A stretch of 64,000 bases of DNA from Opitutus sp. ER46 (GCF_003054705.1 NZ_QAYX01000015.1:1-64000); one strand, 5' to 3'. Counted from the first letter of the stretch, positions 27,447-36,314 are shown. Notes: generated by a model from the sequence alone, not told the origin. Made by a program: numbers and translations.

Positions 27447-27962
27447 CTACACCGTGGGCAACTCCACCTGCCGCCGCCCCAGCGCCAGCATCAGGTTGCA
27501 GGACACGGGAAACGAGTCCGCACACGAAGCGGCGACGGCATGCTGCTCGGCGGCGGCGATGATCGCGCGCAGTTGCTCCGGTTTGGGAAACTTCGCCGTG
27601 TAACATTGCGCGCCCAGGCGCAGCGCCTCCAGCAGGCAGTCCGGGTCCTCGCACGACGAGAGCATGATCACCGGCACGCTTTGCAGCGGACCTTGGGCGC
27701 GAATCCAGCGGAGGACGTCGAGGCCGCTCATCCCGCCCATCTTCACGTCCAGGAAGCAGGCAACCGGGGCGGGCGCTCCCCGCAGGACCTCGATCAGCGC
27801 ATCCATCATCTCCTCCCCGCGCGCGAAGGGCCGGCAGGGGTACGCCACGCCGGCGGCGGCGAGCAGCGCACGGAACAGCTCCCGGTCATTCTCATCGTCA
27901 TCAGCCGCGAAGAGGACGCCCGGAGCCACGGAGTCGGGACGCTGTGAAGGATGGGTCATCAC
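27447..27962 (-). CDS. Stand-alone receiver-domain response regulator
   Basis: The 171-residue product is a CheY-like receiver without an output domain. The acidic pocket is ADDDENDRE (residues 20-28), the phosphoacceptor is Asp72 in CFLDVKMGG, the switch residue lies in IMLSS (102-103), and the invariant Lys is Lys124 in YTAKFPKP. The usual Lys-Pro pair reads Lys-Phe-Pro, a deviation shared in spirit with the next gene (VKYPS). It is a phosphorelay partner or inhibitor of unknown kinase; none is nearby. A 30-residue C-terminal tail is unrecognised. Confidence 0.86.
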   Translation of the reverse strand: MMTHPSQRPDSVAPGVLFAADDDENDRELFRALLAAAGVAYPCRPFARGEEMMDALIEVLRGAPAPVACFLDVKMGGMSGLDVLRWIRAQGPLQSVPVIMLSSCEDPDCLLEALRLGAQCYTAKFPKPEQLRAIIAAAEQHAVAASCADSFPVSCNLMLALGRRQVELPTV

Positions 27963-28088
27963 CGGAGGAAGCGGAACATCGCGCGGCGTGCGGCCGCAGC
28001 ACCAGCCTACCGAACCCGCGCCGCCCAGCCATGGGGTGGCGACCCCGAGTGCAGCGTAAAAGGCACCCGCCCGCCGGGGACGCTCGGA

Positions 28089-28649
28089 TCAGGCCGTGAT
28101 CGTCTGCGGGTACACGCTCCGAATGATCGTCCCGAACGTCTGCACGCTGGGATACTTCACCAGGTAGCGGTGCGCGCCGAGTTCATGCGCGCGGGCGACA
28201 TCCGCCGGCTCGATGGAATTCGAAAGCACCACGATCGTCATCGGCAGCGTGGTTCGGTGCTGCCGCGCCCATTCGAGAAAGCCGAAGCCGCCCAGCCCGC
28301 CCATCCGCAGGTCGAGGAACAGCAGCCGCGGCGCCCGGGCGCGGACCTCCGGACCGGCCGCCACGATGGCGCCAAGATAGTTCACCACTTCGGTGCCGTC
28401 ATCGAAAGTCAGGAGCGGGTGCGCCGTCCCGGTCCGGCCGATCAGGCGGCGGATGAAAAACCGGTCGTCGGGGTCATCGTCCGCAACGAGGATCGGCGGC
28501 AGCGAACGATCAACACCGGACGGAGCATCAACAACGGGACGGAACGAGCCGGGCGCAGCGGCGTTCCCCGTCGGGAAGGCTGTGGACGGGAAAACGGCGC
28601 GGGAGACGAGCGGAGCCACGAGAGACGCATCGGACGGAAGAGTTTGCAT
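28089..28649 (-). CDS. Stand-alone receiver-domain response regulator with N-terminal low-complexity arm
   Basis: I use ATG 28649 (186 residues). A Pro/Ala/Ser-rich arm (1-50) is followed by a receiver domain: ILVADDDPDDRFF (acidic pocket 57-62), phosphoacceptor Asp113 in LFLDLRMGG, switch VVLSNS, and Lys in YLVKYPS. No output domain follows. It resembles the Rcp1/CheY-like branch that contacts phytochrome-like or hybrid kinases. It is a probable paralogue of the receiver gene 126 bases downstream, and the two may be one transcript. Confidence 0.85.
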   Translation of the reverse strand: MQTLPSDASLVAPLVSRAVFPSTAFPTGNAAAPGSFRPVVDAPSGVDRSLPPILVADDDPDDRFFIRRLIGRTGTAHPLLTFDDGTEVVNYLGAIVAAGPEVRARAPRLLFLDLRMGGLGGFGFLEWARQHRTTLPMTIVVLSNSIEPADVARAHELGAHRYLVKYPSVQTFGTIIRSVYPQTITA

Positions 28650-28938
28650 GGGCAAAAGAGCTGGCGGCGCCGACGACCGGCACCGTGCGCCCATAGTACG
28701 CGACGCGGGCCCCTGGTGCCCTTGGGTCGATACCCAATTCGCGGTGGGCTCTCCGCCCCGTCAGCGGGCGGCTCGCCGCCGGGAGATTTCCCCTCTGGAA
28801 ACGCCGGTCGCGCACCGCGCCACCCGCGCCGCGGCCCCACCGCACTTCACGATCCTCGGAGGTGCGGTGGTCGCGGAAACGGTGGGTGTTCACCCACTGG
28901 CGCCCGGTCTCCGCGCCAGCCGTCCGCGCGTCGGCCAG

Positions 28939-30906
28939 CTAGAGCTTGCTTGGATCGACCACCACGTGCCGGATCATCTTCCGGTCCCACGTGTAGGTGA
29001 TGTGCACGCGTCCGTCGCGCCCCTGGATCACCGCGGGATACGCGTAGCCCGCCTCGCGCGGCTCGTCCTCGAGGGTGAGCACGTGACGCCAGGTGATGCC
29101 GTCGTCGGACATTGCGACGTCCAGAGGATAACGGACGCCCTTGGTCGGGCGCTCCGGCGGCGGGACCGAGTGGTTGTACACCATCAGCTGGCGACCGTCG
29201 GCCAGCGTTACGGCATCCGTGCCTGAGTTCGGATTCGGCAGTTCCGTGCGCTCCAGCGGCGACCAGCTCCGGCCCTGGTCCTTCGACCAGGTCGACGCGA
29301 TGACGCCGTTGCGCGTCCGACTGAGCGCCTGCAGGCGGCCATCGCGATGAAACAGCACGCTAGGCTGGATCGCCTCGAGGCCATTCGGCTCCACCGGCCC
29401 GATGAGCGACCAGGTTCTCCCGGCGTCACGTGAGAGCTCGAAGTGCGCGCGCCATCCGCCCTTCCCTTCGGTGCTGCTCGGCGCGATCCAGGTCCCGTCC
29501 GCGAGTTCGACCGGCTTGTTCTTGATCGGACCGAGAACGTTCTCCGGCAGCCGTGTGGGCTGCGACCAGGTCCGGCCGCCATCGCCCGAGGTCATCACCA
29601 TCCCCCACCACGTGCTCGGCGAGGGACCCACCTTGTAGAACAGCACGAGCGGCCCGCTCCGCGGCTGGAAGAGCACCGGGTTCCACGTCGGCAGCCGCGG
29701 CCCGGTCGGCTGGACGCCGTTGGCCACCTCGACCGCCGGCAACCAACGGCCGCCCTCCTGCCGCGCCACCCAGATGCCCACGTCGGGATCGCGTTCCTTC
29801 GTGCCGCCAAACCAGGCCGCCAGCAGCTCGCCCGCGGCGTTCTCGACGATCGTCGATGCGTGACACGAGGGATACGGGGCGCGCTCGTTGATGAACTCGC
29901 TGCCCAGCACCGCCGCCGCGCGGTTTGGCCGCTGCTGTATCAGTCGCTCCACCACGCTGCCCGGGACCGTAAGCACGGTGCCGTGGCGCGCGTCCTTGGG
30001 AAAATGCACCCGGTCGCTCGCGTCGGTCCAGGTCTTGAGGTCGCGTGACACCACCAGGCCGATCGCGTTGAGCCGGTGCTTGTCGAAGTACACGCGCCAC
30101 TCGTCCCCCACCTTCAGCGCGGAGGGCCCCTCGGCCCAATACGCGCCCGTGATCGCCGGCGACGCCGGCTGCCAGGGGCCCTCGGCCGAGGCGCCGCGCA
30201 CCATCCGGATGTTCTTCTCCAGCGGCGTGAGCGACTCGTTCTTCGCAAACAGCAACCAGCTGTCACCGTCGCGCGCCAGCGTGGCGTCGATGACGTTGAA
30301 CCCGCCGTCGTACAGCAGCCGTGTCGGCGTGAAGGTCACAAAATCCTTCGTCGTGGTGGCGTAGATCCGGTTGTTGCTTTCGGCCCGCTTGTTCGTCCCC
30401 GCCGTCTCCGGGAATTTTCCGAGCACGGTCGAGGACCAGAAAATCAGGAACTGCTGCTTCGACTCATCCCACACGATCTCCGGCGCCCAGGTGTTCACCG
30501 TCAGCGGCTCGTGCGCCATCACTGGGAGCGCGCGCTGGTCGGACCAGTGGATCAGATCCTTCGACGAGGCGTAGCCGATCGTCTTTCCCGCCCAGGACGT
30601 CGTCCACACGAGGTGAAACGTGCCGTCGGGCCCACGCAGCAGGCATGGATCCCGCATCAGGCGCGACTCGCCCACCTGCGGCCGCAGGCAGCTTTCACCG
30701 CCGTTGAGCGCCTCCCAAGTGTAGCCATCCCGGCTCCAGGCGAGCCGGAGTCCGTCCGCCTGCTGCTCGTGCAGAAAGTACGTGAAGAGAAAGCACGTCT
30801 CCGGCAGCGGTGCCGAGGGTGCAGCCGGCGCGGACGCGGCGAACAAAAGCCCCGCCAGCGCGCACGTCGGCGCTCGGAGAAGGGAGAAGAGTCGGGCGTT
30901 GATCAT
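28939..30906 (-). CDS. Secreted two-domain protein: GH43-like five-bladed propeller plus sialidase-like (BNR) propeller
   Basis: The 655-residue product has a signal peptide (about 1-28, LLRAPTCALAGLLFAASAPA). Residues about 30-330 look GH43/GH117-like: SRLMRDPCLLRGPDG, NTWAPEIVWDE and YWAEGPSALKVGDEWRVYFD, each with a candidate acidic residue. Residues about 335-655 look like a sialidase/BNR_2 six-bladed propeller, with FGGTKERDPDVGIWVA and Asp-box motifs such as SGDGGRTW, SRDAGRTW and SKDQGRSW. Two catalytic propellers in one chain suggest sequential removal of sugars from a branched glycan. It lies downstream of the DUF4038 gene and TonB receptor on the same strand. Confidence 0.8.
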   Translation of the reverse strand: MINARLFSLLRAPTCALAGLLFAASAPAAPSAPLPETCFLFTYFLHEQQADGLRLAWSRDGYTWEALNGGESCLRPQVGESRLMRDPCLLRGPDGTFHLVWTTSWAGKTIGYASSKDLIHWSDQRALPVMAHEPLTVNTWAPEIVWDESKQQFLIFWSSTVLGKFPETAGTNKRAESNNRIYATTTKDFVTFTPTRLLYDGGFNVIDATLARDGDSWLLFAKNESLTPLEKNIRMVRGASAEGPWQPASPAITGAYWAEGPSALKVGDEWRVYFDKHRLNAIGLVVSRDLKTWTDASDRVHFPKDARHGTVLTVPGSVVERLIQQRPNRAAAVLGSEFINERAPYPSCHASTIVENAAGELLAAWFGGTKERDPDVGIWVARQEGGRWLPAVEVANGVQPTGPRLPTWNPVLFQPRSGPLVLFYKVGPSPSTWWGMVMTSGDGGRTWSQPTRLPENVLGPIKNKPVELADGTWIAPSSTEGKGGWRAHFELSRDAGRTWSLIGPVEPNGLEAIQPSVLFHRDGRLQALSRTRNGVIASTWSKDQGRSWSPLERTELPNPNSGTDAVTLADGRQLMVYNHSVPPPERPTKGVRYPLDVAMSDDGITWRHVLTLEDEPREAGYAYPAVIQGRDGRVHITYTWDRKMIRHVVVDPSKL

Positions 30907-30922
30907 AAAGTGAGTGGCAACG

Positions 30923-31250
30923 GGTCAGAGGTCAGACGTCAGAGGTCGGATGTCGGAGGTCAGATGTCAGAGGCCGAAGGTCAGAGGTCAGACGCAGGAC
31001 GCCCCGGTGACGATGGCTGCAATTATAAGTGTCTAGGCGGTGGCAACTAGCGGGATAATGTCCAGATACTCCTGAATAATGTCCAGATACGCCGGGGATA
31101 ATGTCCGGATACTCACCCACCCGACTTCCGGCTTCGGACTTCCGTCTTCCGTCCTCCGTCCTCCGGATTCCGTCCTCCGTCTTCCGTCTTCCGTCCTCCG
31201 GCCTCTGGCTTCCGGCCTCTGGCCTCTGGCCTCCGGCCTCCGGCATCTGC
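30923..31250. repeat. Composite block: GTCAGAGG words, triple-repeat element, then CTTCCGTC/CTCCGG words
   Basis: From 30923 to 30994 GTCAGAGGTCAGA-type words repeat. The triple-repeat element copy B (31010-31114) follows. From about 31121 to 31245 come words of the CTTCCGTC, CTCCGGATTC and CTCTGGC type. The block begins near the start of the sialidase-like gene and extends into the 3' end of the DUF4038 gene, which reads through most of it without a stop. Confidence 0.8.
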
Positions 31251-32854
31251 TCGCCCACGCGGCGAATGCGCAGCGCGAGTCCAGCTCGGCCGGGCAGCGG
31301 CACCACGCGATCTGCCGCGTCCACGTAGGTGTAGCTGTCGGCCGGTTTCACGGTGAACTCCCCGTCCACCGGCGTCACCGTCATCGCCCAAGGATCGAGC
31401 ACCTCCACGCGATACCGCTGGCCCGGCGCCACGCCGAGGCAGGGCAGATGAAAAGGCCAGGAGGTCGGCGCTTCGCGGCCAAGATACACGAGGTAGTACT
31501 CGCCGGGTTGCCCGCCGATGGTCGGGTCCTGCCACGGGTCGATCGGCTCGATGCCGTCCGCGGGACCGTCTTCAAGCACGTCGCGCAGAAACGCGATCCG
31601 CGCGGGGCTCTCCCCCACCAGCGCGCCGCCGGCGGACAGCCAGCTCGTGCCCGCCGCGCCGCGCAGCGTCTCGCTGTGCCCGACGTAGGTGCCCGCCACC
31701 GTGCCCGCCCAGAACCGGTGCACCAGCTCCTGCGCCGGGATCCGGCCCCAGCGGGGCCCAGTGTTTCCCTCGTACTTCACCTCGTCGTACACCACCGGTT
31801 TGTTCCAGGCATCCCGGTACAGCTGCGCCCGGCCCGCCTCCTCCGTCGCGAGTCCATTCTGGATACTGGCATGCGTCACCCAGGGCTTGTGGTTGTCGTA
31901 GAGGCGCGCGCCGTTGTGGATCGACCGCAGGTGGCCGTACGGGTCCGCCGCCTGGACGACCTGGAACAGCCGGTCCCACTCGGGCTCCGTCTTCGTGCGC
32001 AGGAAGTCGTACTCATTCGCCAGCGACCACCACACGTTCCGGTACGCCGCCAACCGCGCCACCACGTAGCGCACGTACGCGTCCTCCTCCGCCGCCGTCA
32101 TCGCCTCGAAACTCCAGCTCTGGCCATACGGGTGAAACAGGATCACGTCCGCCTCCACGCCGACGTCCCGCAACTGCGCGACGCGTGCTTCGAGGTTCCG
32201 GAAGAACGCCGGATCGTAACGCGTGAAGTCCCACTGCTTCGGGGCCATGCCGACAAACGGAAACGCCACCGCGGGTGGGCATGGCGAGCCGTTTGACGGC
32301 AGCACCAGCATCCGCGCCTTGTTGAAGGGTGACGCCGCCAGCGTCTGCACCGTCTCCTCCTGCTGCGCCGCCGGACGATACAGCCAGTTGTAGATCGTCG
32401 TCCCGATCGGGCGAAACGGCGTGCCGTCGGCATGCGCAAAATGAAACGTGTGCCGCACACCCACGGGACCGTGGTTCGCACCGCTCGCCGGCAGCACCTG
32501 GAACGCGCCGGTCTTTCCCGTCAGCAGCCGGCGGTTGCTGCGCGTCTCGTAGTGCCAGCGCCCCGGCCGCGGGGGCATGAACCGCACGCGGTAGACGCCG
32601 TCGCCATCGTAGAAGCCCGCCACCTCGAACATCTGCGCGCCCGACGTGAACACCGCCGAAAGGCGCACCTCGGCGAAGGGGTTGCCGTCGGCGGGTCCCG
32701 CCAGCGTCAGCTCATACACGTCCCATTGCGCCACCGTCATCCGCCCGACCGGCACGCCCGCTCCTGGGGCGACGGCAAAGGCGCGCGCGCCGCCACCAAA
32801 CGCCAGGGCGCAGAGGAGAAACCAAGGGAATAAGCGGGAGCGCGAACGGTTCAC
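30932..32854 (-). CDS. DUF5060/DUF4038-type glycoside hydrolase-like protein (apiosidase-like) with a repeat-encoded tail
   Basis: I use GTG 32854 (640 residues), which puts a signal peptide (LFPWFLLCALAFGGGARA) at the N-terminus; an in-frame TTG lies upstream. A DUF5060-like beta sandwich (about 30-120, YDGDGVYRVRFMPPRPGRWHYE) precedes a TIM barrel of the DUF4038/apiosidase-like type (FRPIGTTIYNWLY, ADVILFHPYG, NVWWSLANEYDFL, PVVYDEVKYEGN). The two glutamates in ANEYD and YDEVK are probable catalytic residues. A short C-terminal beta domain ends near residue 536 (LALRIRRV). Residues 537-640 are Glu/Arg/Gly-rich and encoded by intergenic-type repeats, so the original stop was probably lost. 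The substrate is unknown, likely plant-type glycans. Confidence 0.78.
   Translation of the reverse strand: MNRSRSRLFPWFLLCALAFGGGARAFAVAPGAGVPVGRMTVAQWDVYELTLAGPADGNPFAEVRLSAVFTSGAQMFEVAGFYDGDGVYRVRFMPPRPGRWHYETRSNRRLLTGKTGAFQVLPASGANHGPVGVRHTFHFAHADGTPFRPIGTTIYNWLYRPAAQQEETVQTLAASPFNKARMLVLPSNGSPCPPAVAFPFVGMAPKQWDFTRYDPAFFRNLEARVAQLRDVGVEADVILFHPYGQSWSFEAMTAAEEDAYVRYVVARLAAYRNVWWSLANEYDFLRTKTEPEWDRLFQVVQAADPYGHLRSIHNGARLYDNHKPWVTHASIQNGLATEEAGRAQLYRDAWNKPVVYDEVKYEGNTGPRWGRIPAQELVHRFWAGTVAGTYVGHSETLRGAAGTSWLSAGGALVGESPARIAFLRDVLEDGPADGIEPIDPWQDPTIGGQPGEYYLVYLGREAPTSWPFHLPCLGVAPGQRYRVEVLDPWAMTVTPVDGEFTVKPADSYTYVDAADRVVPLPGRAGLALRIRRVGEQMPEAGGQRPEAGSQRPEDGRRKTEDGIRRTEDGRRKSEAGSRVGEYPDIIPGVSGHYSGVSGHYPASCHRLDTYNCSHRHRGVLRLTSDLRPLTSDLRHPTSDV
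31010..31114 (-). repeat. Triple ~21-bp repeat plus TATAATTGCAGCC element (copy B)
   Basis: Read on the minus strand, three GTATC(T/C)GGACATTAT repeats (plus-strand starts 31055, 31076 and 31098) are followed by a 26-bp spacer, then TATAATTGCAGCC (31027-31015) and TCGTC. Repeat phase, spacer length and terminal box match copy A at 10188-10291, while the spacer sequence has diverged. It is embedded in the readthrough tail of the DUF4038 gene. Confidence 0.78.
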
Positions 32855-32931
32855 AGGTGACGCGGGAGGCAGCGAGCAGGACGCAGCCGGGTGACAGCGG
32901 TTGCGACGGGCGCGGGAAACGCGCCGGAAAG

Positions 32932-32965
32932 ACAACGCGGCCCGCGCCGGAGGGGCGCGGGCCGC
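32932..32965 (-). terminator. Probable terminator of the TonB-dependent receptor gene
   Basis: A perfect 12-bp G+C stem (arms 32937-32948 and 32954-32965, loop of five) stands 45 bases past the receptor stop. On the minus strand it is followed by GTTGTCTTT, a weak U-rich tract. The stem strength and position make termination likely. Confidence 0.7.
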
Positions 32966-33010
32966 GGAAGGCTTCAGGCGATCAGCCGATCGCCGTCCTC
33001 GGGAGCAGGC

Positions 33011-36000
33011 TCAGAACGTCGCGCGGAAGCCGAGCGAGTACTGCGCGCCGTAGTCCTCGATGTTGGTCTTGGTGGCCCAGTACGCCACGCCCGGACCCGA
33101 CACTTCCCACTCGCTCTGCGCGTTGAGCAGGTTGCGCACGGCGAAGAACGTCGAGTAGCGCTTCGTCAGCTGGTACTCGGCGCTGGCGTCGACCTGGTAG
33201 CGGGCGCGGATGTACTCGTTGGCGCCGGTGTACCAGTTGCTGCTGTCACGCAGCATCCGGCCGCGCCAATTCACGAGCACGTTGCCGGTGAACTTCGGGA
33301 AGTTCCAGCTCACGCCAAAATTCCGGGAGCGCGGGATGTAGCGTTTCCAGTCCGAGGAGGTAATGCGCGAGCCCGAGAGATCGAGATGCGTCGCATTGGC
33401 CATCAGCGTGAAGTGGCGCGCAAAGCTGTGGCCAACCGGCTCCAGCCAGGGTCCCCACTCGGCGAGATTGGCGAGCGGCAGGCTCACGCTGGCTTCCCAG
33501 CCCTGGATCCGCGCGTCCGCCACGTTGATCCGGCGGGTGTATTTGTAACCCAGCGCTTCGTGGCCGATGCCGAGTTCGTCGAGCAGCGCCTGATCGGCGA
33601 TCTGACTGATCGAGCTGAAAAAGTTCCGAATGTCCTTTCGGTACACATTGAACATCAGCATGCCGCCCTTCGGCATGTAGTACTCGATCGAGTAGTCGTA
33701 ATTCTTCGCGGTCCAGGGCTTCAGGCCAGTGTTCGCGCCGGTGATCCACCCGATGTCCGGCGAGGACTGGGACTGGTTCAGGTTCTCCTGCACGTAGAGG
33801 TTCGGCACGATGTCCGAAAGGTTCGGCCGGCCGATCGTCTTGGCGAAGGCAGCGCGTAGCAGCAGATTCTCAGTCAGGTTGAACGTGGCCGCCGCGCTCG
33901 GGTGGTAGTACGAGTAGTTGCGAGACGCGTAGTAGCCGCGCTTCGTGTAGAGGGCCGCGTTGTAGGCGGCGGAGCCGCTGGCGCCGAGTTCGGGCCGCAC
34001 CGTCGTGGTGAGCTTCCCGTTCGCATCGCGGACATACAGGTTGTTGTAGTCCTGCTTGTAGCCCATGCCCTCGTCCTCGGTCAGCTCGTAGCGCACGCCG
34101 CCGACCAGCCGCAGCCGGCTGCTGAACATCTTGGCATCGGCCATGAGGTAGCCCGACGTGATGGTCTCGTGGAACCACGGCGAACGCATCGCGATGTTCT
34201 TCACCGTGTCACCCATCTGGCCGGTGGTCTGCGTCCACCAGTTCGGGTGCTTCTGGAAATCCTGGTAGATTTTGAAGACATCAGGCCACTCCGGAGCGAC
34301 GCGGCCAAAGCCGGGGCTAACCCCCTTGTCACCCTGGGAGGCATAGCCCACCAGGCTGTTGTCGGCGTTACTCGTGATGCCATCGGGCCCCACATAGGTG
34401 TAGGCGATGGTCGCGTACTCCTGATCGCGCTTCGAATCGATGATGTCGCCGCCCAGCTTCACGGTGACCGGGATCCGCCAGATATTCAGGTTCCGGGCGA
34501 GGCTGCCACGGATCTGCTTCACGTCGTCGACGTTGTTCGCCGGCTCCGAGGCATTGGAGGCCTGCGTCAGCAGCCAGTTGCTCAAGTTGGTTTCGTCGAT
34601 GCGCGTGCCCGCCGCATTGTAAACCTCCGTGGTGCCGACCTTGCCCTGCGAGGTGTCGAAGTCCCGCAGGTTGACGCGGGCGACGCCGGGCAGCGTGACG
34701 CTGATCGAGCGGAAGAAGCCCTTGGCCATGTCGCGCGTGCGGTTGTTGGCGTTCGAGTAGTTGAAACCCGACTCCCAGCGCCAGTCGTTCTTGTCGAACT
34801 CGAAGATCAGGCCCATCGAGCGCGTGAGCGCGTGGCGCTCCTGGAAGCTCGTGCTCATGCCCATCGAGCCGCCGCTGGCGTTGCCGAGCGTGTTGTGCTC
34901 ATCCCACGTGACCGGCGTGTTGTTGCCGGTGTTGTAGGTGATGCCGCGGGAGGCGGTCTGCTGCTTCTGGGCGGTCGCCATCAGGTTCAGCTTGATGAGC
35001 GCATTGTCGAACGGCTTGAAGTCGACGGCCAGGCCGGCACCGGAGCGGTCCGAGCGGTTGGGCGCGAAGCTCGTGTTGAAGCTGTTGACGAACGGCGCGG
35101 TGATCGAAACCGCCTTGGTCGGATCCGTGCCGGCCGGATTCGCGTTGCCGGTGAAGCGGTAGCCCATGACCGACTTGTTCTGCAGATAGAACTGGCTCGA
35201 GTGCTGCGCGGTGACGACGAAGCCGAGCCGCTTGTTCACCGGCATCACGTACTGGATGTCGAACGAAGGGAGCACCTTGTAGGTCTTCTCGTTGAACGGT
35301 CCGGCGCTGTTCTCGTAATCGATCTCCTTCTCATTCGCCGAGAGGTAGGCCGAAACGCGCAGCTCGGGGCGGACACGCTCGAAGGCGCTCTTCGTGACGA
35401 AGTTCACCGAACCGCCAAGCACGTTGGCCGACATGTCCGGCGTCGGCAGCTTCACCACTTCCACGCGGGAGATGTTGTTGATGTTCATGCCCTCGAGCAC
35501 GAACTGGCGCGACGAGGTCTGCGTGTTGGCCACGAGCGTGCTGGCCAGCTGGCCGCCGTCCATCGTCACGTTGGTGTAGTTCGGGTCGAAGCCGCGAACC
35601 ATGATGCCGGAAGGCGTGTTGCCGTCCTTCACGTCGAGCGAAATGCCGGGCAGGAACTTCACGAACTCACCGATGTTGCCCTGGTTGATCTCGCCGAAGG
35701 CATCGGTGGAGACGACGTCCTTGCGGGCCGCCGCGAACCGCTGCTCGTTGATCGCGATCGCCGCCGCGCTCATCTCGCGCTGGCTCTGCACCACGAACTC
35801 CGAGAGCTTCACAACCTTGTTTGCCTCATCGGCCGTCATCGTGACGTCGACCGTCGCGCTGCCGCCGGCCGGCACCGTCACCGTCTGTTCCGTCGCGGTG
35901 AGGCCGGTATAGAAGACCGAGATCTTCGCCTCGCCGGCCGGCACGCCACTGATGCGGAACTCGCCGAATTCATTCGTGAGCGCCTCGCGCGTCGTACCGA

Positions 36001-36217
36001 TGACCCGCACGCGGGCGTTGTTCAGGTACGAGCCGGTGTCCACGTTCTGGACCCGACCTGTGATCACGCCCGTCGCGGCGGTCTGCGCCTGCGCCGGAGT
36101 GAGAATAGCCAACGCAACGAGCAGAGCGCAGAGCGGCGCGAGGAAACGCGACGCCAGCGAACGGCGGGTTGCGGAAACGAATTTCCCAAACGGGAATCTG
36201 CCGATCCGAGTAATCAT
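33011..36217 (-). CDS. TonB-dependent receptor with N-terminal carboxypeptidase-like regulatory domain
   Basis: This 1068-residue outer-membrane receptor imports large substrates using TonB energy. A signal peptide (about 20-45, ending TPAQAQ) is followed by a carboxypeptidase-D-like beta sandwich (about 48-130, GVITGRVQNVDTGSYLNNARVRV). The plug domain (about 140-280) has GEINQGNIGEFVKFLPGISLD and MVRGFDPNYTNVTMDGGQLAS, and a 22-strand barrel ends in YGAQYSLGFRATF. This layout is common in Verrucomicrobiota and Bacteroidota glycan uptake. The promoter has a consensus TTGACA overlapped by a LacI-type palindrome, so it is probably sugar-induced. Two glycosidase-like genes follow on the same strand, suggesting that it imports their products. 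Confidence 0.94.
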   Translation of the reverse strand: MITRIGRFPFGKFVSATRRSLASRFLAPLCALLVALAILTPAQAQTAATGVITGRVQNVDTGSYLNNARVRVIGTTREALTNEFGEFRISGVPAGEAKISVFYTGLTATEQTVTVPAGGSATVDVTMTADEANKVVKLSEFVVQSQREMSAAAIAINEQRFAAARKDVVSTDAFGEINQGNIGEFVKFLPGISLDVKDGNTPSGIMVRGFDPNYTNVTMDGGQLASTLVANTQTSSRQFVLEGMNINNISRVEVVKLPTPDMSANVLGGSVNFVTKSAFERVRPELRVSAYLSANEKEIDYENSAGPFNEKTYKVLPSFDIQYVMPVNKRLGFVVTAQHSSQFYLQNKSVMGYRFTGNANPAGTDPTKAVSITAPFVNSFNTSFAPNRSDRSGAGLAVDFKPFDNALIKLNLMATAQKQQTASRGITYNTGNNTPVTWDEHNTLGNASGGSMGMSTSFQERHALTRSMGLIFEFDKNDWRWESGFNYSNANNRTRDMAKGFFRSISVTLPGVARVNLRDFDTSQGKVGTTEVYNAAGTRIDETNLSNWLLTQASNASEPANNVDDVKQIRGSLARNLNIWRIPVTVKLGGDIIDSKRDQEYATIAYTYVGPDGITSNADNSLVGYASQGDKGVSPGFGRVAPEWPDVFKIYQDFQKHPNWWTQTTGQMGDTVKNIAMRSPWFHETITSGYLMADAKMFSSRLRLVGGVRYELTEDEGMGYKQDYNNLYVRDANGKLTTTVRPELGASGSAAYNAALYTKRGYYASRNYSYYHPSAAATFNLTENLLLRAAFAKTIGRPNLSDIVPNLYVQENLNQSQSSPDIGWITGANTGLKPWTAKNYDYSIEYYMPKGGMLMFNVYRKDIRNFFSSISQIADQALLDELGIGHEALGYKYTRRINVADARIQGWEASVSLPLANLAEWGPWLEPVGHSFARHFTLMANATHLDLSGSRITSSDWKRYIPRSRNFGVSWNFPKFTGNVLVNWRGRMLRDSSNWYTGANEYIRARYQVDASAEYQLTKRYSTFFAVRNLLNAQSEWEVSGPGVAYWATKTNIEDYGAQYSLGFRATF

Positions 36218-36262
36218 GGGGTGTTAGGTGAGGTTTGCCCCGGCTCCACCAGCCGGGCGTTA

Positions 36263-36314
36263 TTTCATCTGAAACAACAGCAATATTGAGCCGTTTCATT
36301 GAAACTGTTGTCAA
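36263..36314 (-). promoter_or_regulatory. Promoter and paired palindromic operators of the TonB-dependent receptor gene
   Basis: On the minus strand TTGACA (36314-36309) is followed within four bases by GTTTCAATGAAAC (36305-36293, near-perfect palindrome) in the -35/-10 spacer. A second site, TTTCAGATGAAA (36274-36263), is centred about 30 bp (three helical turns) downstream. The possible -10 is CTCAAT, 18 bases from the -35. The second site is base-for-base the operator found at the lacI promoter (45578-45589). Confidence 0.65.

Noticed and set aside
24475-27654. 1059-codon minus-strand frame
   Set aside because: Antisense to the fusion gene, Gly/Ala/Arg-rich, no domains.
24069-27947. Very long plus-strand frame (about 1290 codons)
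   Set aside because: It runs out of frame through the GH2 and fusion genes and is Arg/Pro-rich with no protein motifs; a GC-skewed shadow.
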